From Inmirania thermothiophila (GTDB lineage: Bacteria; Pseudomonadota; Gammaproteobacteria; DSM-100275), in assembly GCF_003751635.1 (NCBI RefSeq), contig NZ_RJVI01000001.1:1094726-1158725 (forward strand): a DNA stretch of 64,000 nt, in the 5' to 3' direction. A program made the translations under genes and the position numbers. Shown here piece after piece: positions 37,296 through 48,000 of this stretch. The notes under the pieces are model-generated. The model saw only the letters and a program-made list of their open reading frames with translations. It made no database searches and was not told where the DNA came from. The first letter of the stretch is position 1, and every line of letters begins with the position of its first letter.

Positions 37296-38492
37296 ATGCA
37301 GGACGAGGGACGCCGAAATCCGAAGGTGCTGGTGGTGGACGATGACCCCTTCCAGCGCGAGCTCATGGCGGCGCTGCTGCGGGCGGAGGGGGTCGGGGAG
37401 GTCCTCGAGGCGGCGAGCGGGGCCGAGGCCCTGGCCATGCTCGCGCGGGAGGCACCGGCCCCGGATCTGATCCTGTGTGACCTCCAGATGCCGGGAATGG
37501 ACGGGGTGGAGCTGCTCCGCCATCTCGCGGATCGGGGCTGCCGCAGCGCCCTCGCCCTCATCAGCGGACAGGACACGGCCATCCTCAAGACCGCGGTGGC
37601 CATCGCGCGGGAGCGCGGCCTCGCCGTGGCGGGGGGGGTTGCGAAGCCGGTGACGCGGGAGGCGGTGGCGGCGCTCCTGTGCAGGGGGCCGAACCGGCAC
37701 GCGGCGCGCGCGCCGGTGGCGGTGGAGGTGGAGGCCCTGCGCCGGGGCATCGTGGGGGGCGAGCTGGAGCTGCACTACCAGCCCAAGGTCCGGGTCGAGG
37801 ACCGCACCCTCGCCGGGGTCGAGGCCTTGGTGCGATGGCGCCGGGCGGACGGCCGGCTGGTGCCCCCGGATGCGTTCATCCCGGTGGCGGAGCGCCACGG
37901 CCTCATCGACGCCCTCACCGCCGAGGTGCTGCGGCTCGGCCTCGCCCAGGCCGCCCGCTGGCGGGGCGGGGGGCTCGCGGTCCCGGTGGCCATCAACCTT
38001 TCCATGGACAACCTGCGCGATCCAGCCGTGGTGGGGCGCATCGTCGAGGCCGTGGCCGCGGCTGGCCTCGAGCCGGACGCCCTCGTGCTGGAGATCACCG
38101 AGAGCCGCCTCGCCCAGGAGCTGACTCTGGTCAAGGAGATCCTGGCGCGACTGCGGCTCGCCGGCTTCGCGCTGGCGATCGACGACTTCGGCACCGGCTT
38201 CTCCTCCCTCAAGCAGCTCCAGGATCTACCCTTCACCGAGCTCAAGATCGACCGCGCCTTCGTCGCGGGGGCGGCGGAGGATGCCTCGCGTCAGGCGATC
38301 CTCGAAGCAAGCGCTTCCATCGGCGCCCGTCTCGGCCTCACCGTGGTGGCGGAGGGGGTCGAGGACGCCGAGGACTGGGGTGCGGTGGCCGCCGCCGGCT
38401 GCCATCTGGTCCAGGGCTGGCACGTGGCGCGGCCCATGCCGGCGGCGGAGTTCGAGCGCTGGGCGGGGCTGCGGGGTCCGGATGGAGGATAG
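37296..38492 (+). CDS. Response regulator with EAL c-di-GMP phosphodiesterase domain
   Basis: REC-EAL protein of 398 residues, RocR/PvrR-like. Phospho-acceptor D62 lies in [12 protein letters not shown] with the switch lysine in GGVAKP. The EAL domain (about 148-390) keeps every catalytic element: EAL in [24 protein letters not shown] and AEGVE, so an active phosphodiesterase is expected. The ATG follows GGTGGTGGAGC. Its stop lies inside the start of the hybrid kinase gene (11-bp overlap), which makes that kinase the probable phosphodonor. Confidence 0.92.
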   Translation: MQDEGRRNPKVLVVDDDPFQRELMAALLRAEGVGEVLEAASGAEALAMLAREAPAPDLILCDLQMPGMDGVELLRHLADRGCRSALALISGQDTAILKTAVAIARERGLAVAGGVAKPVTREAVAALLCRGPNRHAARAPVAVEVEALRRGIVGGELELHYQPKVRVEDRTLAGVEALVRWRRADGRLVPPDAFIPVAERHGLIDALTAEVLRLGLAQAARWRGGGLAVPVAINLSMDNLRDPAVVGRIVEAVAAAGLEPDALVLEITESRLAQELTLVKEILARLRLAGFALAIDDFGTGFSSLKQLQDLPFTELKIDRAFVAGAAEDASRQAILEASASIGARLGLTVVAEGVEDAEDWGAVAAAGCHLVQGWHVARPMPAAEFERWAGLRGPDGG

Positions 38493-41400
38493 GCTGTCAC
38501 GGAGGGGCCGTCTCCTCATGGGCGCGGCCGTGCTGCTGTCCCTGGCCGTCACCGGCGGGGCGGTGCTGGCCGAGTACTTCTGGCTGCGTGAGCGGGCGGT
38601 GGCCGCGGACGAGCGCCGGCTCGATCGGGGGGGCGCCCTCCTCGTCCAGGAGCTCAAGACCCTACGCGCGCTGCTTCGGGGACCGGCGGCGATGCCGGTC
38701 GCCGGGCTCGAGCCGTCGCCGCCCCGCTTGCCCGTCTTCGCCCGCCGCATGGTCGAGGAGCATCCCGTGGTGCGGGCCATGGGCTGGGCCTGGCGCGAGG
38801 GGGGGGCGGCGCGCGTCGTCCTTGTCGCCGGGGAGGCGCCGGTGCGTCCCGGGGAGCCCCTGTCGGCCATCGCCGGGGAGGCCGCCGAGGGCTGCACCGC
38901 GGCGCTGCTCGTTCGGCCGGGCGGCGGCGACGGGCGCGTCCTGATGCTGGAGCCGGCCCGGGATGCCGCGGGCCGGTGTGCCGGCATGCTCTTCGCGCTC
39001 CTGGATCTCGCCGCACTGGAGCGCACGGTGACGGTGGCGGCGGGGACCGAGGTCCGGCTGCGGGCGGGGGTTTCGCCGCCGCCGGAGGCGGGGCGGGTGC
39101 GGCGCGTGCTCGAGTTCGGGGGCCTTCCCTGGAGCCTGGAGCTGGCGCGGTCGCCGGTGCGCTGGCGCCTGCCCGCGATCCTCTTCCCCCTGGCGCTACT
39201 CGCGGGCGGGCTGGGGGTGAGCCTGCTCCTGGCAATGCACCTGCGGGCGCGGGGGCGGCTCGAGCGGCGCCTGCGGGACGAGGCGGCGGCACACCGGCGC
39301 GAGCTGGAGCTGCGGCGGGCCCTGCTGGCGGAGGCCCCGGATGGTGTCCTGCTGGCGGACGAGGGCGGGCGCATCCGCGAGGTCAACGCGGCCCTGTGCC
39401 GCATGCTGGGCTGGGCGCCGGAGGCGCTGGTGGGGCAACCGGTGGAGGTGCTGGTTCCGGAGGCGCGGCGCGAGGCGCACCGGCGCTGGTGTGCCGACTT
39501 CACCGCGCAAGGCGACAGCGCGGGTCGCCGCATGGCGCAGGGCCGGGGGCTCCAGGCGCGCGCCCGCGACGGCAGCCCGGTGGAGGTGGAGGTGGGGCTT
39601 GCGCGCGTGCGCGGCGACCACGGCACTGTGGTGGTGGCCTTCGTGCGGGACGTACGCGCGCGGCTCGAGGCGGAGCGGCGCAGCCGCATGCTCGCCGCCA
39701 TCGTCGAGGCCAGCAGCGACTTCGTGGGTATCGCCGACGAGACGGGGCGCGTGGTCTACATGAACCCGGCCGGCCGGCGCATGGTGGGCTTGCCCGAGTG
39801 CGGCCCCCTAGGGGAGGTGGACGCGGCGGCGCTGGCGCCGGCGTGGGCGCTGGAGCGGATCCGGCGCGAGGGGTCGCCGACGGCGAAGGCGCGGGGGCAC
39901 TGGGTCGGGGAGACCGCCCTGCGTGCCCTGCACGGGCGGGAGATCCCGGTCTCGCAGCTCATCCTGCACCTGCCGGAGGGGCCGGACGGGCGGCCCTACA
40001 TGGCCACCGTCTGCCGCGACATCTCGGCCTACCGGGAGCTCGTCCAGAAGCTGCGCGAGAGCGAGGCGCATTTGGCCGAGGCGCAGCGGCTGGCGGGGGT
40101 GGGCTCCTGGGAACTCGATCTCGTCCGCGGCCGCCTGCGCTGGTCGGCGGAGGTGTACCGCCTCTTCGAAGTGGCGCCGGAGGCGTTCGGGGCGAGCTAC
40201 GAGGCCTTCCTCGAGCGGGTCCACCCGGAGGATCGGGAGGCGGTGGATCGGGCCTACCGGGAATCCGTGGCTCAGCACACCCCCTACCGCATCCGCCATC
40301 GCATCGTCCTGCCGGACGGGCGCATCCGCCACGTCGAGGAGCGCGGCGAGACCTTCTACGCGGAGGACGGAACGCCGCTGCGCTCCATCGGCACGGTGCA
40401 GGACATCACCGACGAGGTGGAGGCGGAGCGGCTGCGCGAGGAGAAGGCGGCGGCGGAGGCGGCGAACCAGGCCAAGAGCGCCTTCCTCGCCATGATGAGC
40501 CACGAGATCCGCACCCCCCTCCACGGCATCCTGGGGACGCTGGAGCTGTTGCACCGAACCGACCTCGACGCGACCCAGCGGGAGATGGTGGAGCGGGCCC
40601 GCCTCTCCTCGCAGAATCTCCTCGGGATCATCTCGGACGTGCTCGACTTCTCCAAGATCGAGGCCGGGGCGCTGGAACTCGCGCGGGAGCCGTTCCCGCT
40701 TCGCCGCACCGTGGAGGAGTGCGCCATCAGCCTGGGACAGCTCGCCCTCGTGCGGGGGGTGCGCCTGCTGGTGGACGTGCCCAGCGCCCGGGACGAGGTG
40801 GTGCTCGGCGACGGGCCGCGCCTGCGCCAGATCTGTGCCAACCTCCTCAGCAACGCGGTCAAGTTCACCGCCGGGCGCGAGCGCGCCACGGTGCGTCTGC
40901 GCTTGCGGTGGACGAGGGAGGAGGAGACCGTCCGCGCCCGCATCGAGGTGCAGGACAACGGCATCGGCATGACCGCCGAGCAGCAGCGCAAGGTGTTCGA
41001 ACCCTTCGCCCAGGCCGAGGCGGACACCACGCGGCGCTTCGGCGGTACCGGCCTGGGGCTCGCCATCGTCTCCCAGCTGGTCGCGCAGATGGGCGGGACC
41101 ATCGCGGTGGAGAGCGAGCCCGGCCGGGGCAGCCGCTTCACGGTGGAGCTCGCCCTCCCCCGCGCGCAGGGCGCACAGGCCCCGGCCCTTCCGGAGCTTC
41201 CCGGCGTCGGGGTCTGGCTGTGGGCCGACGACGCCGACCTCGGCGCCTTGTGCCGGCGGCATCTGGAGGCGGCGGGGGCGCGGGTGGAGGTCCTCGCGCG
41301 ACGGGAGGCGATCGGGCGCAGGCTGGCGGAGGGCGGGGCAAGACCGGACCTGGTGGTGATCTGCCACGGATCCCGGGCGCGTCGGCACGGGGGGTACCTC

Positions 41401-42381
41401 GCGCGCCTCGCCCGCCTCGCCGCCCGGGGGGTGCCGGTGCTGGTGATCGCGGCCTGGCAGAGCGCCGGCGCGGAGCTACCCCCGGGGGTCGCCGTGTTCC
41501 ACCATCCCTTCCGGCTCGAAGCGCTGCTGGCTCGGGCGGCGGTGCTGTGCGGCCTCCTCGAGGAGGAGGCGGCGGTGTCCTCGCTCACCCTCCGGCTCGC
41601 CGCGGCGCCACGCAGCATCGAGGAGGCCGAGCAGGCGGGTCGGCTGGTGCTCGTCGCCGAGGACAACGAGATCAACCAGAAGGTGATCGAGGAGCAGCTC
41701 GCCCAGCTGGGCTACCGTGCCGTGATCGCCTCGGACGGGCGGGAGGCGCTGGCGCGCCTTGCCGAGCATCGCTATGCCGCCGTGCTCACCGACGCCCACA
41801 TGCCGCACATGGACGGCTACGGCCTGACGCGCGCGATCCGCGCCTCCGAGGCCGACACCGGGAGGCGTGTCCCGATCCTGCTCCTGACCGCCGATGCCAC
41901 GCCGCAGGTGGCGGGGCGCTGCCGCGACGTGGGGGCCGACGACGTCCTGATCAAGCCCCTGGCCCTGTCGGAGCTGCGGCTGGCGCTGGAGCGCTGGGTC
42001 ACGCCCGCCCCACCGCCGGGCCGGTCAGCCCCCGCCGGGTCGGCGGAGGCGGCGGACTGGGATCCGGCGACGCTCGCGCGGGTGGTGGGCGACTCGCAGG
42101 CCCTGCAGGAGCGCATCGTCGCACGCTTCCTCGCGGATGCGCCCCAACAGGTGGAGGAGATCAGGCGTCTGGCCCGCGGGGGGGATGCCGCCGCGGCCGC
42201 GGCGGCCGCCCACAAGCTCAAGTCGGCCGCGCGCAGCATCGGCGGCCTGCGCCTCGGCGATCTGTGCGAGGCCGTCGAGCGGGCGGGGCGCGCGGGGGAC
42301 GGAGCGGAGCTGCGCCGGCTCGCGGACGAGCTCGAGCCCGCACTTGAACGGCTGGTGCGCAGGATCCGAGACCGGACATGA
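38482..42381 (+). CDS. Hybrid sensor histidine kinase with three PAS, pseudo-REC, REC and HPt domains
   Basis: Membrane kinase of 1299 residues, BarA/ArcB-like in layout. Two transmembrane helices (about 11-31 and 231-253) bracket a periplasmic sensor region. Three PAS-like domains (about 275-640), HisKA with H674 in MSHEIRTP, and HATPase with [15 protein letters not shown] and GGTGLGLAI follow. A first receiver-like domain (about 905-1035) has lost its acceptor Asp ([10 protein letters not shown]); the second has D1104 ([11 protein letters not shown]); the C-terminal HPt carries H1244 in [11 protein letters not shown] 38482 overlaps the preceding gene. The signal sensed is unknown. Confidence 0.92.
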   Translation: MEDRLSRRGRLLMGAAVLLSLAVTGGAVLAEYFWLRERAVAADERRLDRGGALLVQELKTLRALLRGPAAMPVAGLEPSPPRLPVFARRMVEEHPVVRAMGWAWREGGAARVVLVAGEAPVRPGEPLSAIAGEAAEGCTAALLVRPGGGDGRVLMLEPARDAAGRCAGMLFALLDLAALERTVTVAAGTEVRLRAGVSPPPEAGRVRRVLEFGGLPWSLELARSPVRWRLPAILFPLALLAGGLGVSLLLAMHLRARGRLERRLRDEAAAHRRELELRRALLAEAPDGVLLADEGGRIREVNAALCRMLGWAPEALVGQPVEVLVPEARREAHRRWCADFTAQGDSAGRRMAQGRGLQARARDGSPVEVEVGLARVRGDHGTVVVAFVRDVRARLEAERRSRMLAAIVEASSDFVGIADETGRVVYMNPAGRRMVGLPECGPLGEVDAAALAPAWALERIRREGSPTAKARGHWVGETALRALHGREIPVSQLILHLPEGPDGRPYMATVCRDISAYRELVQKLRESEAHLAEAQRLAGVGSWELDLVRGRLRWSAEVYRLFEVAPEAFGASYEAFLERVHPEDREAVDRAYRESVAQHTPYRIRHRIVLPDGRIRHVEERGETFYAEDGTPLRSIGTVQDITDEVEAERLREEKAAAEAANQAKSAFLAMMSHEIRTPLHGILGTLELLHRTDLDATQREMVERARLSSQNLLGIISDVLDFSKIEAGALELAREPFPLRRTVEECAISLGQLALVRGVRLLVDVPSARDEVVLGDGPRLRQICANLLSNAVKFTAGRERATVRLRLRWTREEETVRARIEVQDNGIGMTAEQQRKVFEPFAQAEADTTRRFGGTGLGLAIVSQLVAQMGGTIAVESEPGRGSRFTVELALPRAQGAQAPALPELPGVGVWLWADDADLGALCRRHLEAAGARVEVLARREAIGRRLAEGGARPDLVVICHGSRARRHGGYLARLARLAARGVPVLVIAAWQSAGAELPPGVAVFHHPFRLEALLARAAVLCGLLEEEAAVSSLTLRLAAAPRSIEEAEQAGRLVLVAEDNEINQKVIEEQLAQLGYRAVIASDGREALARLAEHRYAAVLTDAHMPHMDGYGLTRAIRASEADTGRRVPILLLTADATPQVAGRCRDVGADDVLIKPLALSELRLALERWVTPAPPPGRSAPAGSAEAADWDPATLARVVGDSQALQERIVARFLADAPQQVEEIRRLARGGDAAAAAAAAHKLKSAARSIGGLRLGDLCEAVERAGRAGDGAELRRLADELEPALERLVRRIRDRT

Positions 42382-43532
42382 ACGCAAGGCCGCCGCACGC
42401 CCTCGACCACGAGGTCCTGCTCCTTTTCAGCGACGACAAGGACATCGTCGAGCACGTGGCGCAGATGCTCGAGCCCGCCCACCGTCAGGCCCTGCGGCTG
42501 GGCCGTGCCGACGAGGTGGTGCAACTGTTCGGCGAGCTCGAGCCCGGCGTCCTCCTCTATGCCTTCAGCCGGCTCGAACTCGCCGAGCGTACCCACCTCG
42601 ACCTCTACCGCAACAGCGAGCGGGTCTTCGACGTGCTGCACGAGACGGTGGTCCTGTGCGAAGGGGGCGAGGTCCACGACGCCTGGGCGTTGTGCCGGCG
42701 GGGGATCTTCGACGACTACGTGGTGGTGCGCCCGCTGCACGACCCGCATCGCCTCGACATGGCCCTGCGCCATGCCCTGGCGCGGCTCGCGTACCGCCGC
42801 GGCAGCCCCTCGCAGGGGGAGCTGCGGCGGCTCGGCGAGGAGATCGCGGCCCTGCACCGGGGGTTGCGGGAGGCGCTGGGGCGGCGGGGGCGGCTGGACG
42901 AGAGGCAGGCGGCGCTGCTCGATGGTCTGCAGCGGCGCGTCCGCGAGGAAGGCGCGCGATTGCTGGAGGCGCTGCAGCGGGACGACCGGCCGACGGCGGA
43001 CGGGCTTCTGCGGCGCTTCGCCGAGGAGGCGCTGCCGCGCGAGGTGGCGCGGGTCTCGGCCGGCATCGGCGAGGCCGTGGCGAGCTGGAGCGGCACCCTG
43101 GAGGCGGAGCTCGAGGCGCACGCGCCGGCGGTGGCGCGGCTCGCCGAGGTGGCCAGCCGTGCGCGCCCGGCGGTGCTCCTGGTGGAGGATTCCGAGATGG
43201 ACGCGGAGGTGGTCACGGCTGTGCTGGAGGAGGCGGGCTGCCGGGTGATGCGCTGTTGGGACGGTGCCTCGGCGCTGTCCAGATTGGCCGAGGAGCCGGC
43301 GGACCTGGTCCTCCTGGACGAGGGCCTGCCGGACCTGTCCGGGCTCGATGTGCTGCGCCGGATCCGCGCGAGCGGGCGTCTGGCCGAGCTGCCCGTGGTC
43401 ATGCTCACGGGGCGCGCGGAAAAGGAGGTGGTCGAAGGGGCGATCGCCGCCGGCGCCTCGGACTTCATCCGCAAGCCGCCGGCACGTGATCTCCTCCTGA
43501 GCCGGCTGCAGGCGCTCCTCGGCCGGTCCTGA
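42378..43532 (+). CDS. Response regulator with C-terminal receiver and novel N-terminal region
   Basis: Protein of 384 residues. The C-terminal receiver (about 262-384) has the acidic pair in VEDSEMDAE, acceptor D314 in [13 protein letters not shown] in MLTGR and lysine in FIRKPPA. The N-terminal half (1-130) begins with another receiver-like fold ([15 protein letters not shown]...) without a clear acceptor, followed by a helical coiled segment (130-250). Receiver at the C terminus and no output domain suggest a phosphotransfer or scaffold role. ATG overlaps the kinase stop by four bases. I do not recognise the N-terminal family; it may resemble CheZ-like helical regulators. Confidence 0.8.
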   Translation: MNARPPHALDHEVLLLFSDDKDIVEHVAQMLEPAHRQALRLGRADEVVQLFGELEPGVLLYAFSRLELAERTHLDLYRNSERVFDVLHETVVLCEGGEVHDAWALCRRGIFDDYVVVRPLHDPHRLDMALRHALARLAYRRGSPSQGELRRLGEEIAALHRGLREALGRRGRLDERQAALLDGLQRRVREEGARLLEALQRDDRPTADGLLRRFAEEALPREVARVSAGIGEAVASWSGTLEAELEAHAPAVARLAEVASRARPAVLLVEDSEMDAEVVTAVLEEAGCRVMRCWDGASALSRLAEEPADLVLLDEGLPDLSGLDVLRRIRASGRLAELPVVMLTGRAEKEVVEGAIAAGASDFIRKPPARDLLLSRLQALLGRS

Positions 43533-43540
43533 CCGGCACG

Positions 43541-43568
43541 GCGGGCCCCGGGCCGGAACGGGGCCCGC
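43541..43568 (+). terminator. GC-rich hairpin after the signalling operon
   Basis: GCGGGCCCCG (43541-43550) and CGGGGCCCGC (43559-43568) form a perfect 10-bp stem with an 8-base loop, 8 bp after the stop. There is no T tract now or in the reconstructed pre-insertion sequence (GTTTG follows). The IS element is inserted at its 3' base. Confidence 0.5.
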
Positions 43569-43570
43569 GT
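43566..43570 (+). repeat. Target-site duplication, left copy
   Basis: CGCGT immediately left of the IS end; the identical CGCGT is found immediately right of the other end (44672-44676). Confidence 0.8.
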
Positions 43571-43596
43571 TGACCAGGTTCAGAGACATGTGAGAC
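43571..43596 (+). repeat. IS left terminal inverted repeat
   Basis: It begins TGACCAGGTTCAG and matches the reversed right end TGTCCTGGTTCAG at 11 of 13 positions. After a 1-base gap the match continues through ACAT and GAGAC. Confidence 0.85.
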
Positions 43597-43696
43597 GTTG
43601 AAGGCCGAAGAGCGGGGCCCTCATGCTGGGTGTAGGTGGAAGAACCTGGCAGAGGAGGACCCGGGATGAAGCTCTTCGGCCTTCAGGGGGAGATCC

Positions 43697-44662
43697 GTGC
43701 GCCACCGTCTTGGGGTGGTGGAGCGGTTCGAGTATCTGCGTCGGCGCGGGCTGAGCGCGGCCGAGGCGGCGGCGGTGCTGGGGGTGAGCCGCGCGACGGT
43801 GCATCGGTGGCGCAGGCGGCTGGCCGAGCGGGGCTTGCGCGGTCTTCGTCCGGGCTCACGTCGCCCCCGCAGGCTGCGACGAAAAGGCTGGGATCGGCAC
43901 CTGGTGGAGGCCGTCGAGCGTCTCCATGCAAGCTTTCCTGCCTGGGGCAAGGAGGAGCTGGTGGTGCTGCTGCGCACGCAGGGCTTTGCGGTCTCGGCCA
44001 GCACCGTGGGCAGGATCCTGGCCTGGCTCAGGCAGCGGGGACGGATCCCGGCAGCGCCCCTGGCGGGCGGTGGCGGGCGGCGCCGGGGCAGGCCCTGGCG
44101 CCGGCGCTGGGCACGGCGAAGCCGGACCCGCCTTCGTGGCAAGGCCCCCGGCGACGTGGTGCAGTTGGACACCCTGGAGCTGCGGCTTCTGCCCGGCGTG
44201 ACGGTGTATCAGTTCACCGCTTGGGACGCGGCCAGCCGCTGGAGCGTGGCCCAGGTGTATCACCGCCCCACCAGCCGCTGCGCCGCCTGGTTTCTCGAAC
44301 ACCTGCGCGCCCAGTGCCCGTTTCCCATCCGGGCGCTGCAGGTCGATGGCGGCAGCGAGTTTGCCGGCCGCTTCGAAGCGGCGTGCGAGGCGGCCGGCAT
44401 CCCGCTGTATGTGCTGCCGCCCCGAAGCCCCAAGCTCAACGGAGGGGTGGAACGCACCCAGGGGAGCTGGCGCTACGAGTTCTATGCCTGCTACCCCTTG
44501 CCCACCACCCTGGCCGAGCTTCGCCCGCTGGTGCAGTGGTGGCAGCACGTCTACAACCACCTGCGGCCCCACCAGGCCTTGCAGGGGCTCACCCCCGCCG
44601 AGTACCTTCGCCAACACACCCAGCACCCCGCCCCGCGCGTGGTCGTGTCTCCTATGTACTGA
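43697..44662 (+). CDS. IS481-family transposase
   Basis: DDE transposase/integrase of 321 residues. The N-terminal helix-turn-helix (LSAAEAAAVLGVSRATVHRW, about 19-38) is followed by a basic region and an rve-type catalytic core with D158 (VVQLDTLEL), D217 (LQVDGGSEF) and E252 (GGVERTQG); the last two are 35 apart, the DD(35)E spacing of the IS3/IS481 group. The end has the typical YNHLRPHQALQGLTPAEYL. The start is GTG 43697 after GGGGGAG. The single-frame gene excludes a two-frame IS3 arrangement. Confidence 0.93.
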   Translation: MRHRLGVVERFEYLRRRGLSAAEAAAVLGVSRATVHRWRRRLAERGLRGLRPGSRRPRRLRRKGWDRHLVEAVERLHASFPAWGKEELVVLLRTQGFAVSASTVGRILAWLRQRGRIPAAPLAGGGGRRRGRPWRRRWARRSRTRLRGKAPGDVVQLDTLELRLLPGVTVYQFTAWDAASRWSVAQVYHRPTSRCAAWFLEHLRAQCPFPIRALQVDGGSEFAGRFEAACEAAGIPLYVLPPRSPKLNGGVERTQGSWRYEFYACYPLPTTLAELRPLVQWWQHVYNHLRPHQALQGLTPAEYLRQHTQHPAPRVVVSPMY

Positions 44663-44671
44663 ACCAGGACA
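44647..44671 (-). repeat. IS right terminal inverted repeat
   Basis: Read on the minus strand it begins TGTCCTGGTTCAGTACAT, the counterpart of the left end. The transposase stop codon lies inside it. Confidence 0.85.
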
Positions 44672-44676
44672 CGCGT
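44672..44676 (+). repeat. Target-site duplication, right copy
   Basis: CGCGT directly after the right IS end, identical to 43566-43570 and directly abutting the -35 box TTGACA at 44677. Confidence 0.8.
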
Positions 44677-44706
44677 TTGACAGCCGCGATGCGGCGGGCG
44701 TAGATT
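44677..44706 (+). promoter_or_regulatory. Promoter of the ferredoxin oxidoreductase operon
   Basis: A perfect TTGACA (44677-44682), an 18-base spacer and TAGATT (44701-44706). The IS target duplication ends one base before the -35 box, so the promoter is intact but its upstream region has been replaced by IS sequence. Confidence 0.6.
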
Positions 44707-45040
44707 GCGCCGCGGCGGCGAACCCGCCGAAAAGGAGAGCGCGACGGCCGCCGGCCCCACAAGGGCGCAGGCCGGACGAGGAGGCACGGCAGCGATCCTG
44801 CCGTGGAGGAGTGGGCGATGCGCCACCACCCGCCCGCAGGGCCCGTCCCGGGCCCGAGCCAGCGACACGCGTCCCGGCCGAGGACGCGGCTCCCCCACGT
44901 GCCCGACGATCCGCGCCCGCGTTGCGCGCGCCCTGCGCCGACGCGGGCGGGCCGTGCCCTGCCCCGGCCCCGGCGGCGGTAGCAAGGCAACGGCGCGCCG
45001 GGTGATCCCCGGCGACGCGGGCAACGAGGAGGAGTCCGAC
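44707..45040 (+). other. Long structured 5' leader of the ferredoxin oxidoreductase gene
   Basis: About 330 bases between the promoter and the first large gene. It holds CCGGCC...GGCCGG, a perfect 8-bp hairpin CACGGCAG-CGATC-CTGCCGTG (44785-44805), a small frame with a good ribosome site (44818-44982), GGGCCC-GTCCC-GGGCCC inside it, and GCCCGCGT...ACGCGGGC near its end. I do not recognise a known riboswitch: no TPP (CTGAGA) or cobalamin box is seen. Attenuation or translational control is possible. Confidence 0.4.
44818..44982 (+). CDS. Possible 54-residue leader peptide
   Basis: ATG 44818 follows GGAGGA at normal spacing and directly follows a perfect hairpin. The peptide begins MRHHPPAGPVPG and is rich in Pro and Arg, which is also what random GC-rich sequence encodes, so coding status is unsure. 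It ends 58 bp before the main gene. Consecutive His codons and proline runs could stall ribosomes, and EF-P acts on proline runs; this is speculative. Confidence 0.25.
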   Translation: MRHHPPAGPVPGPSQRHASRPRTRLPHVPDDPRPRCARPAPTRAGRALPRPRRR

Positions 45041-48000
45041 ATGACCCTGGCCGCAGTGCGTGCGGACGACATCTACACGCTCGAATCCGGGCGCGTCTTC
45101 CTCTCCGGCATCGAGGCCCTGGTGCGGCTGCCCATCATGCAGCGGCGGCGCGACCGCGAGGCCGGTCTCCACACCGCCGGCTTCGTCTCCGGCTACCGCG
45201 GCTCGCCCCTGGGCGGGCTGGACCAGGCCCTGTGGCGGGCGCGCGAGCACCTCGAGCGCCACCACGTGCGCTTCCAGCCGGCGGTGAACGAGGATCTGGC
45301 CGCCACCGCCGTCTGGGGCACGCAGCAGGTGAACCTGTTCCCCGGGGCTCGCTACGACGGCGTCTTCGCCATGTGGTACGGCAAGGGGCCGGGGGTGGAC
45401 CGCAGCGGCGACGTCTTCAAGCACGCCAACGCCGCCGGCACCTCGCGCCACGGCGGGGTGCTGGTGATCGCCGGCGACGACCACGGCTGCAAGTCCTCCA
45501 CCCTGCCGCACCAGAGCGACTACGCCTTCATGGACGCCATGATTCCGGTGCTCAACCCGGCGGGGGTTCAGGAGATCCTGGACTACGGCCTCGTCGGCTG
45601 GGCCATGTCGCGCTACAGCGGCTGCTGGGTGGCGATGAAGACCATCGCCGAGACGGTGGATTCCTCGGCCACCGTGGACGTGGACCCGGGGCGCGTCCGG
45701 CTGGTGCTGCCCGAGGACTTCGAGCCGCCCCCGGAGGGGCTCAACATCCGCTGGCCCGACCCCCCGCTGGCGCAGGAGTTGCGCCTGCACCGCCACAAGC
45801 TCTACGCCGCCCTGGCCTTCGCCCGCGCCAACCGGCTCGACCGGGTGGTGATGGACAGCCCGCGCCCGCGCCTCGGCATCGTCACCACCGGCAAGTCCTA
45901 CCTGGACGTGCTGCAGGCGCTGGACGACCTCGGCATCGACGCGCGCCTTGCCGCCGAGATCGGGCTGCGGGTCTACAAGGTGGGCATGGTCTGGCCCCTG
46001 GAGCGCGAGGGGGTGCGCGCCTTCGCCCGCGGCCTCGAGGAGATCCTCGTGGTGGAGGAGAAGCGGGCGGTGATCGAGAACCAGCTCAAGGAGCAGCTCT
46101 ACCACTGGGACGCGGGCGAGCGGCCGCGGGTGATCGGCAAGTTCGACGAGGCCGGCCGCTGGATCCTGCCCTCGGCGGGGGAGCTCACACCGGCGCGCAT
46201 CGCCCGCGCCATCGCCGCCCGCATCCAGCGCTTCCACACCAGCGAGCGCATCCGCGAGCGGCTCGCCTTCCTCGAGGCCAAGGAGCGCGCGCTGGCCGGG
46301 CGCCCGGCGGTGCTGGAGCGCACCCCGCACTTCTGCTCCGGCTGCCCGCACAACACCTCCACCCGGGTGCCCGAGGGCAGCCGCGCCCTCGGCGGCATCG
46401 GCTGCCACTACATGGCCACCTGGATGGAGCGCGCCACCCACACCTTCACCCAGATGGGCGGCGAGGGGGCGACCTGGATCGGCCAGGCCCCCTTCACCGA
46501 GACCCGCCACGTCTTCCAGAACCTCGGCGACGGCACCTACTACCACTCGGGCCTGCTCGCCATCCGCGCCGCGGTCGCGGCCGGCGTCAACATCACCTAC
46601 AAGATCCTCTACAACGGCGCCGTGGCCATGACCGGCGGCCAGCCGGTGGACGGGCCGCTGACCGTGCCGGGCATCGCGCGACAGGTGTGCGAGGAGGGGG
46701 TGCAGCGCATCGCCGTCGTCAGCGAGGAGCCGGCCCGCTGGCGCGCCGCGCGCGACCTGCCCGAAGGCACCACCGTCCATCACCGCAGCGAGCTCGACGC
46801 CCTGCAGCGCGAGCTGCGGGAGACGCCCGGGGTGTCGGTGCTGATCTACGAGCAGACCTGCGCCGCCGAGAAGCGCCGCCGGCGCCGGCGCGGCGAGTAC
46901 CCCGATCCGCCGGTGCGGGTGTTCATCAACCCCGAGGTCTGCGACGGCTGCGGCGACTGCTCGGTGCAGTCCAACTGCCTCTCGGTGGTGCCGGTGGAGA
47001 CGCCCTTCGGGCGCAAGCGCGCCATCGACCAGTCGGCGTGCAACAAGGACTACACCTGCCTCGAGGGCTTCTGCCCCAGCTTCGTCACCGTGCACGGCGG
47101 GCGGCTGCGCCGCCGCGGCGGGGTGGAGGTGCCCTTCGAGGCCCTGCCGGAGCCGCGCCGTCCCGCCCTCGACCGGCCCTACAACATCGTCATCACCGGC
47201 ATCGGCGGCACCGGCGTGGTGACCATCGGCTACCTCTTAGGCATGGCCGCCCACCTGGAGGGCAAGGGCGCGACGGTCCTGGACATGACGGGCCTGGCGC
47301 AGAAGTACGGCGCGGTGGTGAGCCACGTGCGCATCGCCCGCGAGCCCTCCGAGATCCACGCGGTGCGCGTCGCCGCGGGCGGGGCCGACCTGCTGCTCGC
47401 GGCCGACCTCGTGGTGGCCTCGGGCTTCGAGGCCCTGGCCAAGCTCGCCGCGGGGCGCAGCCGCGCGGTGGTCAACACCTGGCGGCAGATGCCGGCGGCC
47501 TTCACCCGCGACCCCGATCTGCCGTTCCCGGACGCGGAGATGCTCGGGCGCATCCGCGAGGCCGTGGGCGGGGACGGGGCGCTGTGGGCCCTCGACGCCC
47601 ACCGCCTCGCCACCGCCCTGCTCGGCGACGCCATCGGCGCCAACCTCTTCCTGCTCGGCTTCGCCTACCAGAAGGGGCTGGTGCCGGTGTCGGAGGCGGC
47701 CATCCTGCGGGCGGTGGAGCTCAACGGCGTGGCGGTGGCGTTCAACCGCCAGGCCTTCCTCTGGGGGCGGCGCGCCGCCCACGACCTCGCCGCGGTGGAG
47801 CGCATCACCCGCCCCGCGCGCGAGGCGGACGCCGAGGAGGGGCTCGAGGCGCTGGTGGAGCGCCGCGCGCGGCACCTCGCGGCCTACCAGGACGAGGCCT
47901 ACGCGCGGCGCTACCGGGCGCTGGTGGCGCGGGTGCGCGAGGCCGAGCAGCGGGTCGTGCCGGGCTCGGAGGCGCTGACGCGGGCGGTGGCGCGCGGCTA

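Larger units (their letters stand above)
43571..44671 (+). mobile_element. IS481/IS3-like insertion sequence, complete
   Basis: A 1101-bp element with one transposase gene, imperfect terminal inverted repeats (43571-43596 and 44647-44671) and a 5-bp direct repeat CGCGT on both flanks. The reading frame is intact, so the element looks recent and possibly active. Confidence 0.9.

Noticed and set aside
44705-45040. In-frame N-terminal extension of the ferredoxin oxidoreductase
   Set aside because: The extension is Arg/Pro/Gly-rich without family similarity, while ATG 45041 has a strong ribosome site and homologues start with this sequence.
44707-45040. TPP or cobalamin riboswitch in the oxidoreductase leader
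   Set aside because: Neither the TPP CTGAGA/CCTGAT elements nor a cobalamin-box sequence is visible.
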